In this document: in pieces, positions 1 through 4,980 of the stretch
Layout: each line of letters opens with the position of its first letter
Numbering within the stretch: the first letter of the stretch is position 1
Assembly (NCBI GenBank): GCA_030592655.1
Contig: JAUVIQ010000198.1
Location: 1-5,340, forward strand
DNA from: Planctomycetales bacterium
GTDB lineage: Bacteria > Planctomycetota > Phycisphaerae > SM23-33
Direction of reading: 5' to 3'
DNA length: 5,340 nt
Position numbers and translations under genes: made by a program
The notes under the pieces: generated by a model
What the model was told of the DNA's origin: nothing
What the model saw: only the letters and a program-made list of their open reading frames with translations
Database searches by the model: none

Positions 1-28
1 CCATTTTCTGTCGTAGAAAGGTATCTGA

Positions 29-994
29 ATGTCCAAAGTTTGCATCGGTATAGATTTAGGCGGGACATTTATCAAATTCGCCCTGCTGGATGAAAATATG
101 TCTGTAACCGGGGCGCTTCAACTGCCCACACCGGCCGAGGCAGGTCCGGACGGTGTGATCGAATCGATGATTTCCGGTGCGACTGAACTGCTTGATCACG
201 AGGGTATATCAGCCGGTGATGTAACAGGTGTCGGCATCGGTTCGCCCGGACCTCTGGACCTGGCTGCCGGCGTGGTCATCGGAATGCCGAACATTCCCGG
301 CTTCGTCAATATCCCGCTCCGCGACCGTGTCGGCGACGGGCTGGGTATCCGGACCGTTCTGGAAAATGACGCCAACGTCGCAGCCTTGGGCGAATACCTC
401 TGCGGGTCCGGTAAGGACACCGACGTGATGGTCATGCTGACGTTGGGAACGGGTATCGGTGGGGGGATAGTCATCGCAGGGGACCTTATACGCGGCGCAC
501 ACGGAATCGGCGCTGAACTCGGACACATGATCGTTGAGCCGGACGGCGAACAGTGCCCTTGCGGACTGCGAGGATGCCTGGAACGGTACGCATCGGCGTC
601 GGCTGTGGCGAGATACGCCCGGAAACTCATCGAACAGGAAGGACGCAAGAGCATCCTGACCGAAGTGCTTGGGCGAAAGGGTGGGATTGACGCTGCCGAC
701 GTTAATGAGGCCCGACACGCCGGCGACGACCTGGCGGCCAAGGTGTGGGACCGCGCAATCAGTTACCTTGCCGTCGGATGCGTAAATATCACCCGTCTGC
801 TGGACCCGGACCTTATCGTCCTGGGCGGGGGTATGGCGAAGGCCGGCGACGACCTGACCGAACCGTTGCGACGTCATTTCAGCAGGCTTCACTGGACAAT
901 CGATACGCAAAAGACAGCCCTGACCCTGGCGTCGCTCGGTAATGACGCAGGCGTCATCGGAGCCGCCGGCGCAGCATGGAAACAGTTCGGATAA
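29..994 (+). CDS. ROK-family sugar kinase (probable glucokinase)
   Basis: This is a complete 321-residue ROK-family protein, the usual length for bacterial ROK glucokinases. It would act in the cytoplasm, phosphorylating a hexose with ATP, most likely glucose to glucose-6-phosphate. Visible motifs in order: N-terminal phosphate-binding DLGGT (9-13), SPGPLD (72-77), catalytic ENDAN with Asp114 as the presumed base, the LGTGIGGG loop (139-146), GAELGH (161-166) and the zinc-knuckle CPCGLRGCLE (176-185). His166 with Cys176, Cys178 and Cys183 are the expected zinc ligands, and Glu163/Glu185 are sugar contacts in the family. LGGGMA (265-270) is the late nucleotide-side glycine motif. The ATG at 29 has AAAGG at 17-21, seven bases upstream. 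No key residue is missing, so it should be active. Because the ROK fold also includes fructokinases, N-acetylmannosamine kinases and others, the exact sugar is inferred. The lack of a DNA-binding N-terminus excludes a ROK repressor (NagC/XylR type). Confidence 0.93.
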   Translation: MSKVCIGIDLGGTFIKFALLDENMSVTGALQLPTPAEAGPDGVIESMISGATELLDHEGISAGDVTGVGIGSPGPLDLAAGVVIGMPNIPGFVNIPLRDRVGDGLGIRTVLENDANVAALGEYLCGSGKDTDVMVMLTLGTGIGGGIVIAGDLIRGAHGIGAELGHMIVEPDGEQCPCGLRGCLERYASASAVARYARKLIEQEGRKSILTEVLGRKGGIDAADVNEARHAGDDLAAKVWDRAISYLAVGCVNITRLLDPDLIVLGGGMAKAGDDLTEPLRRHFSRLHWTIDTQKTALTLASLGNDAGVIGAAGAAWKQFG

Positions 995-1025
995 AAGATT
1001 TTACGTAGCCTTCGGGGAGAAAAGA

Positions 1026-1034
1026 TGTTATATT
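1026..1034 (+). promoter_or_regulatory. Candidate extended -10 promoter element for the PIN-TRAM gene
   Basis: The 104-base gap between the ROK kinase stop and the PIN-TRAM start contains TGTTATATT, which fits an extended -10 (TGn followed by TATATT at 1029-1034). No convincing -35 hexamer lies 16-18 bases upstream; TTTACG at 1000-1005 is too far away. A second AT-rich stretch, TTATTATAAAA at 1067-1077, could serve instead. The site would give the downstream gene its own promoter rather than read-through from the kinase. This is pattern matching only, and promoters in this group are poorly defined. Confidence 0.25.
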
Positions 1035-1098
1035 CAGGGAACGTGTGTTACGGGATGTATCGATACTTATTATAAAAGAAAAGAGAAAGAGGTTTGAA

Positions 1099-2376
1099 AT
1101 GGCGCTTCATGTCATTCGCGCGATCTTCGTTATGGCGGTTTTGGCTATTGCCGCAAGTTATGCCTTAAGCCCAGAGGTGCAAGGTTCGCCAGTGCTGGAT
1201 CCGGACACAGGCAAGGAGACAGGGTTCTCGATTGTTGCAAAGGTTACACTGGTGATGGTGGTCCCCGTGGTTCTGGCGGTGGGGCTGGTGTTGGTCGATA
1301 TGGCCTTTAAAAATAAAAGCCTCTTGAACATCAGCGGTTTGTTTTTCGGCGTTGTAGCCGGAGTGTTTCTGGCGTATATCATTGGGATGGTGGTGGAATT
1401 GGGTGCGTCGGTTTTCGTACCTGATGCGTCGCCGGCGCCTGCGCCCAAGTCGTACAAGGCGCCCTCGCCGATTGCTCGGCGCCCGACGATGGGGTCGGCT
1501 GAAAGCCCGACGACGGGGCCGGCTGAAAGCGGGCAGAATGAAAAATTGAAGGAAGAAATCAGAACTCTCCGGGAACAACTGGAGTATGCAAAAAGGGAAA
1601 CTGCGACGGAGCGAACATCAGCCACCGGACAACCGGCGCTGGTGAAAATGATCAAACTGCTCGTGGGAGCCTGTGCAATCTATTTATGCGTGTCCTTTGT
1701 TATGCAGACCAAGGACGACTTCAGGTTTGTTATTCCATACGTGGAATTTTCACGCCAGAGCAAGGGTTCGCACCCGTTGATTCTGGATACGTCGGCCATT
1801 ATCGATGGTCGGATAGCCGACATCGCCGAAACGCGAATACTGGAAGGCGTTTTGGTTGTTCCGCGTTTCGTCGTCGAAGAGACCCAGAATATCGCCGACT
1901 CGTCGGATAAACTCAGGCGAAGCCGGGGACGCAGAGGTCTGGATATGCTCAATCGGCTCCGGGGCAACGACAAAATCGAAGTCAAACTGCACGATGCGCA
2001 TATCCCCGTTGTCGAGGACGCCACCGAAGTTGACCATAAACTGGTCGCCCTGGCCGAGCACATGGACGGGAAAATCGTTACGAACGATTACAATCTCAAC
2101 AAGGTCGCCCAACTTCGCGGCGTGGATGTAATCAATATTAACGACCTTGCCAACGCGCTCAAACCGGTCGTCCTTCCGGGCGAAGCCGTTACCGTCAAGA
2201 TCATCAAACCCGGTGAAGAATCAGGACAGGGCATCGGATACCTCGACGACGGAACAATGGTCGTCGTTGAGCAGGGGCGAAACCATATCGGCGAAGACCT
2301 GGAAGTTACGGTAACTTCAACTCTACAAACGTCCGCGGGAAGAATGATCTTCGGAAAAGCCGGTAACAACACCTGA
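1099..2376 (+). CDS. Membrane-anchored PIN-TRAM domain protein (YacL-like)
   Basis: With the ATG at 1099 this is a 425-residue membrane protein. That start has AAAGAGG at 1087-1092 about six bases upstream. The frame stays open back to 1045, but the extra 18 residues (charged, KEKRKRFE) spoil the membrane start. Domains: hydrophobic helices at about 3-23, 45-70 and 75-102; a Pro/Ala/Ser-rich linker (109-145); a short coiled coil (147-167); a fourth hydrophobic helix (about 183-202); a PIN nuclease domain (about 226-345); a C-terminal TRAM domain (about 359-420). The PIN acidic set is present: Asp230 in LILDTSAIIDGR, Glu260/261, Asp312 in EVDHKLVALA and Asp330 in VTNDYNLNK, so a metal-dependent RNase active site appears intact. 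TRAM is a nucleic-acid-binding beta-barrel. The family resembles Bacillus YacL, whose role is not firmly known. The insert between helices 3 and 4 makes this protein longer than YacL. In Bacillus the gene sits near ispD; here it does not. Confidence 0.9.
   Translation: MALHVIRAIFVMAVLAIAASYALSPEVQGSPVLDPDTGKETGFSIVAKVTLVMVVPVVLAVGLVLVDMAFKNKSLLNISGLFFGVVAGVFLAYIIGMVVELGASVFVPDASPAPAPKSYKAPSPIARRPTMGSAESPTTGPAESGQNEKLKEEIRTLREQLEYAKRETATERTSATGQPALVKMIKLLVGACAIYLCVSFVMQTKDDFRFVIPYVEFSRQSKGSHPLILDTSAIIDGRIADIAETRILEGVLVVPRFVVEETQNIADSSDKLRRSRGRRGLDMLNRLRGNDKIEVKLHDAHIPVVEDATEVDHKLVALAEHMDGKIVTNDYNLNKVAQLRGVDVININDLANALKPVVLPGEAVTVKIIKPGEESGQGIGYLDDGTMVVVEQGRNHIGEDLEVTVTSTLQTSAGRMIFGKAGNNT
1483..1530 (+). 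repeat. In-frame 24-bp tandem duplication in the PIN-TRAM linker
   Basis: Two adjacent 24-bp copies (1483-1506 and 1507-1530) differ at only two positions, both T to C. They encode PTMGSAES and PTTGPAES at residues 129-144, in the Pro/Ser-rich linker before the coiled coil. The near identity suggests a recent slippage duplication in a length-tolerant, disordered tether. Confidence 0.85.
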
Positions 2377-2406
2377 TTGCGGATTGCAGATTGCGGATTG
2401 CGGATT
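2375..2406. repeat. 7-bp tandem array, GATTGCG units (4.5 copies)
   Basis: Four full heptamers read GATTGCG, GATTGCA, GATTGCG and GATTGCG from 2375, followed by a partial GATT to 2406. The array starts inside the TGA stop codon of the PIN-TRAM gene (2374-2376) and runs into T6 at 2405-2410. It is one half of the convergent junction with acpS. It resembles in style the short tandemly repeated repetitive (STRR) heptamers known from cyanobacteria. Similar sequences may be dispersed in this genome, but the window cannot show that. Confidence 0.85.
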
Positions 2407-2412
2407 TTTTCC

Positions 2413-2435
2413 TAGTCCCTGGTCCCTAGTCCCTG
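2413..2435. repeat. 7-bp tandem array, TAGTCCC/TGGTCCC units (about 3.3 copies)
   Basis: The heptamers TAGTCCC, TGGTCCC and TAGTCCC, followed by TG, run from 2413 to 2435. On the minus strand they read AGGGACT/AGGGACC. The array shares the 7-bp period of the neighbouring GATTGCG array but not its sequence. It contains the acpS stop codon (TAG on the minus strand, 2426-2428) and encodes the last residues of AcpS, so the repeat appears to have grown into, or redefined, that gene's 3' end. The minus strand carries three GGG tracts and one GG tract separated by four-base loops, a weak G-quadruplex pattern. Confidence 0.85.
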
Positions 2436-2818
2436 TCTTTTACCGACGCTACCGCCGATGCAATCGCGTGCGTTGAAATATGGCTTATCGAGATGATTAT
2501 CTCGGTGAGTCTCTGTTCGTCCGCGATTTCCCGCCCTCTTCCTGTGAGGTTAATCCTGGGCCTGCCCGACGGTTCGTTGACGACTTCGATATCAAGCCAG
2601 TTAACACCCTTCCGCAGACCCGTCCCCAGGACCTTCATCACAGCCTCTTTCGCCGCGAACCGTCCGGCAAGGTGTTCGATCTGCCGCCTTCGGCCCCGAC
2701 AGTATTCCAGTTCCACCGGCGTGAATACGCGATTGAGAAACCTCTCGCCATAGCGGTCGATCATCTCGCCGAGACGCTTGCAATCGACCATATCGATACC
2801 GTGGGCTGCGACTGTCAT
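2426..2818 (-). CDS. acpS: Holo-[acyl-carrier-protein] synthase
   Basis: This small phosphopantetheinyl transferase moves 4'-phosphopantetheine from coenzyme A onto the conserved serine of apo-acyl carrier protein, activating it for fatty acid synthesis in the cytoplasm. The 130 residues match the usual AcpS size. Diagnostic motifs are GIDMVDCKRL at 7-16 with the Mg-binding Asp9, FLNRVFTPVELEYC at 27-40, GRFAAKEAVMKVLGTGL at 52-68 with catalytic/metal Glu58 and Lys57, WLDIEV at 74-79, GRPRINL at 85-91 and the C-terminal ISISHISTHAIASAV at 109-123. The start is uncertain. ATG at 2818 gives the expected short lead before GIDMV, but the best Shine-Dalgarno-like AGGTGGAG (2834-2841) sits 15 bases away. 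A GTG at 2839 would add seven residues and has no good ribosome site of its own. The C-terminal DRD and the stop lie inside the heptamer repeat array. The gene is convergent with the PIN-TRAM gene, divergent from the histidine kinase, and appears monocistronic. Confidence 0.92.
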   Translation of the reverse strand: MTVAAHGIDMVDCKRLGEMIDRYGERFLNRVFTPVELEYCRGRRRQIEHLAGRFAAKEAVMKVLGTGLRKGVNWLDIEVVNEPSGRPRINLTGRGREIADEQRLTEIIISISHISTHAIASAVASVKDRD

Positions 2819-2839
2819 AGCCCAGATAGTAATCTCCAC

Positions 2840-2967
2840 CTAAAGCAGTATCAAGTTTTCAGGCCTAAGCGTCCGATAATTTCATATGGTCGGGTGAGGT
2901 TCTGTACCAGCAATTCGTTTAGCCGTCGTCGGTACGACGACGAACAATCGATGAAAGGACAGGATTT
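2840..2967. promoter_or_regulatory. Divergent intergenic region between acpS and the histidine kinase
   Basis: These bases must hold the promoters for both outward-reading genes. On the plus strand GATAAT at 2875-2880 is a possible -10 for the kinase, with no clear -35 at the proper distance. On the minus strand a GATACT near 2847-2852 is an equally weak candidate for acpS. No riboswitch or RNA fold is recognisable. The clearest element is the inverted repeat at 2924-2942. Confidence 0.35.
2924..2942. promoter_or_regulatory. Perfect 7-bp inverted repeat upstream of the kinase ribosome site
   Basis: CGTCGTC (2924-2930) and GACGACG (2936-2942) are perfect inverted copies around the five bases GGTAC. 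The repeat ends 12 bases before the purine-rich ribosome site AAAGGACAGGA (2954-2964) and 25 bases before the kinase GTG. It could be an operator dyad or a leader hairpin. Neither role can be decided from sequence. Confidence 0.45.
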
Positions 2968-3771
2968 GTGAGCGTATTATCGACTCGTTGCAAGAACGAC
3001 CGTCAGGGAGCACCGGCCCAACTTGCCGAAGAGGTCCGCTCCCTTCGGGAACAGTTGGCCCGTACCCAGCGTCGGGCGACAGTTGGAACCATGGCTGCGA
3101 TGGTGGCCCACGAGTTCAACAATATCCTTACGCCCATGTCGAATTACGCCCGTCTTGCCGCCGACGGCGACGAAGAAATGCGGGACAAGGCCATTCACCA
3201 CGCACTGGAAGGATCAGCCAGGGCTACGGAAATCTGCCGGGCGCTGCTTGACATTACAAAAAACGAATGCCAAACACTGCAAAAGGTCTCGCTGGCCGAT
3301 CTGTTGGATGAAACGATCTCAGCAATGGGGCGGGATTTCAGTAAGGACGGGATACGCCTTATCAGGAAGATTCCCGCACGACTGAAAGTTACCACCAGGC
3401 CTGCCGAACTGAAACAAGTCCTGCTGAACATTCTCCTGAACGCTCGTGCCGCCGTGATGGAAAAGGGCGGCGATAAGAGCATCTCAATCTCGGCTGAACG
3501 GTCCGACGACCGGGTCATTTTGCGTGTGGCCGACACCGGCGTCGGTATCCCGCCGGAAATAAAGAAGCGCATCTTCGAACCGTTCTTCACCACGCGCGAC
3601 AAAAACGGTTCAGGCCTGGGCCTGGCCGTTTGCAGGCAAATTATCAAGTCAATGAAAGGCCGGCTGACCGTCCGAAGCCAACTCGGAAAAGGCACGGTCT
3701 TCACCGTCTCCCTGCCCGCCAAAACCGCCGCCCGCCGAACAACCCGCAAGCCCCTCGCTCGAAGCGCGTAA
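2968..3771 (+). CDS. Soluble sensor histidine kinase (HisKA-HATPase), sensor domain absent
   Basis: A 267-residue two-component histidine kinase with no membrane segment, PAS, GAF or receiver domain. The order is: a short N-terminal coiled coil (about 18-36); a HisKA dimerisation helix with the H-box MVAHEFNNILTP, where His48 is the likely phospho-acceptor; and an HATPase domain with N-box QVLLNILLNAR (Asn154/Asn158), G1 DTGVGIP (189-195), F-box EPFFTTR (204-210) and G2 GSGLGLA (214-220). The protein ends in a basic, Arg-rich tail (about 252-267). All catalytic boxes are intact. The H-box class (HEFNN) is that of NtrB/AtoS-like kinases, which often pair with sigma-54 response regulators, but no regulator gene is in the window. 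It starts at GTG 2968, with AAAGGA (2954-2959) eight bases upstream and AGGA closer in. It presumably senses a cytoplasmic partner or works downstream of another sensor. The partner and output are unknown. Confidence 0.9.
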   Translation: MSVLSTRCKNDRQGAPAQLAEEVRSLREQLARTQRRATVGTMAAMVAHEFNNILTPMSNYARLAADGDEEMRDKAIHHALEGSARATEICRALLDITKNECQTLQKVSLADLLDETISAMGRDFSKDGIRLIRKIPARLKVTTRPAELKQVLLNILLNARAAVMEKGGDKSISISAERSDDRVILRVADTGVGIPPEIKKRIFEPFFTTRDKNGSGLGLAVCRQIIKSMKGRLTVRSQLGKGTVFTVSLPAKTAARRTTRKPLARSA

Positions 3772-3773
3772 AA

Positions 3774-3896
3774 AATAGCAGGGATGCAAGGGATACAGGG
3801 GATAAGAACAGATCAATTATTTTTACCCTCACGGCGTTTTATTTTGCTGTTAACTAAATCTTCTTTATCCCTTGTATCCCCTGCATCCCTGCTATT
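3774..3896. repeat. Long inverted repeat built of ~9-bp AGGGAT units; possible terminator
   Basis: The left arm (3774-3808) and right arm (3861-3896) are inverted copies differing at two substitutions and one inserted base near the loop. They are separated by a 52-base AT-rich loop. Each arm itself contains three tandem ~9-bp units; the left arm reads AGGGATGCA, AGGGATACA, GGGGATAAG. The element fills the whole gap between the convergent kinase and toroid-protein genes, starting two bases after one stop codon and ending one base before the other. Read on the minus strand, the stem is followed by U6 (complement of A3770-3775, which includes the kinase TAA stop), so it resembles an intrinsic terminator for the leftward operon. 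In the plus direction the trailing T-rich run is weaker. It could also be a miniature inverted-repeat element. No clear target-site duplication is visible. Confidence 0.75.
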
Positions 3897-3897
3897 C

Positions 3898-4980
3898 TTA
3901 TCTTTGATAAATGGGTAGTTGTCTGTAACTAACCGAGATTGCGAGGACGCCCATTGCCGTTGAGTAGCAGGTTCCCGCGCGGGATTCGTTTGATGAGCCT
4001 TGAGGCCAGGAACCGTCTTTCCGCTGATATTTGAGCATCATCTCGTACATCCTCGGGGCATACTGTTGCCAGTGTTTGCCGCCTAACTGGAACATCGCCT
4101 GTGCGGAATAATACAGGCCGTAGTAGAAGAAAGAACGGCCGTAACTCTTGACCGGATGGGCGAGTATCCAGTCTCCGCCTGCCAGTGATTCTGCGGAGTG
4201 GTGTTTTCCGCACAGTTCCAGGCATAGCACAGCGGTGGCTGTCCGCGCCGGACCCGGCGAGCCACCGGGCTGGTATCCAAAACCTATGCCGCCTTTGGGT
4301 CTGCCCGGTTTTGGCTTGTATCGGCACCGAATGACAAACTTTACGGCGTCGTCGATGGCCTTTTTTGGAATCGCGGCTCCGTTGCCCCTGGCTGAACGCA
4401 GCGACATCAACGCCCATCCGGTGCAGGAAATATCGCTGTCCCTGCTGGTGGGCTGATAACGCCATCCGCCCTGGTAACGCGCAGACTTTTTTATCTGCTG
4501 GGCAGTCAGGAGTAATCGCAGCGCCTTGGGCAGAACCTTGTCGAGGCGTTCCTGGCGCTTCGCATCCAGCATTCCGGAAACTTCCGAGAGCATCAGCGTC
4601 GAGATGGTGTGGCTGTACCACGGGCCATGGGACGAATTACCCGTCAGCATCCCGTTGGACTTCTGGCTTGCCATAACGAAGTCGATTCCCTTGTCGATGA
4701 CGGTTCCGTAAGGTCCGCAGCCGGGGGTGTAACCGACTCCGAGGAACGCCATTACCGACAGCGAAGTAACAGCGGTGTTTTTCCCCATGCCGCTTGGCCA
4801 GTAACCTTCTTTGTGCTGGTGTTTCGCCAGGTAGGTCAGCGCCTTTGCGACAGCCTTTTCGATGGGCTTGTCGTACTTCGCCAAGGTCGGCGATGCCTGG
4901 TCGGCGCGGATACTGCCCGGAGGTATCGCCATTATCGCAATCGCGCAGGAGCAAAACAGTACGGCGCTGAGGCGTGTCAT
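3898..4980 (-). CDS. Exported toroid-repeat protein (prenyltransferase/squalene-oxidase repeat family)
   Basis: This 360-residue protein begins with a Sec-type signal peptide: Arg3, a hydrophobic core at about 5-20, and likely cleavage after IRA at 24-26. The mature part resembles the alpha/alpha-toroid fold of terpenoid cyclases and prenyltransferase beta subunits. Short Gly/aromatic turns recur at helix-repeat ends: KEGYWPS (57-63), QGGWRYQP (170-177), KGGIGFGYQPGG (229-240) and RKDGSWPQG (320-328). SDISCTGWALMSLRSARG (182-199) and the C-terminal CYSTAMGVLAIS...LPIYQR are typical of planctomycete paralogues as I recall them. No DxDD (squalene-hopene cyclase) acid motif is seen, so it is probably not a classical cyclase; substrate and reaction are unknown. 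The ATG at 4980 has an excellent AAGGAGG ribosome site (4988-4994) seven bases upstream, inside the preceding gene, and overlaps that gene's stop as ATGA, so translation is coupled. Confidence 0.85.
   Translation of the reverse strand: MTRLSAVLFCSCAIAIMAIPPGSIRADQASPTLAKYDKPIEKAVAKALTYLAKHQHKEGYWPSGMGKNTAVTSLSVMAFLGVGYTPGCGPYGTVIDKGIDFVMASQKSNGMLTGNSSHGPWYSHTISTLMLSEVSGMLDAKRQERLDKVLPKALRLLLTAQQIKKSARYQGGWRYQPTSRDSDISCTGWALMSLRSARGNGAAIPKKAIDDAVKFVIRCRYKPKPGRPKGGIGFGYQPGGSPGPARTATAVLCLELCGKHHSAESLAGGDWILAHPVKSYGRSFFYYGLYYSAQAMFQLGGKHWQQYAPRMYEMMLKYQRKDGSWPQGSSNESRAGTCYSTAMGVLAISVSYRQLPIYQR

Noticed and set aside
209..910. Long open frame (233 codons) on the minus strand across the ROK kinase gene, with another at 196-741
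   Set aside because: The plus strand encodes a full ROK kinase with every family motif. The antisense translations show no recognisable domain and are typical shadows in GC-rich coding DNA.
1045..1098. Upstream extension of the PIN-TRAM protein from 1045
   Set aside because: The added residues are charged and come before a natural membrane-protein start. The ATG at 1099 has a well-spaced AAAGAGG.
2403..2412. T6 run after the GATTGCG array as an intrinsic terminator for the PIN-TRAM gene
   Set aside because: No stable GC-rich stem precedes the T run; only a three-pair GGA/TCC stem around the T's can be drawn.
2375..2435. CRISPR-like direct repeats
   Set aside because: The units are only 7 bp and contiguous, with no spacers and no cas genes.
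2480..2971. 163-codon plus-strand frame antisense to acpS, ending as GTGA over the kinase start
   Set aside because: It is the complement of a clearly recognised acpS plus the divergent gap, has no ribosome site, and its translation looks like no protein. The overlap with the kinase GTG is probably chance.
2951..2971. Possible six-residue leader peptide (ATG at 2951, MKGQDL) overlapping the kinase start
   Set aside because: No Shine-Dalgarno precedes 2951, and its codons coincide with the purine-rich ribosome site of the kinase itself.
3756..3766. Small hairpin CGCT-CGA-AGCG at the end of the kinase gene, as a terminator
   Set aside because: The stem is only four pairs, lies inside coding sequence, and is followed by A's rather than T's on the coding strand.
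3898..4980. Calling the toroid protein a squalene-hopene cyclase
   Set aside because: It is about half the length of true cyclases, carries a signal peptide and lacks the DxDD catalytic motif; only the repeat fold is supported.
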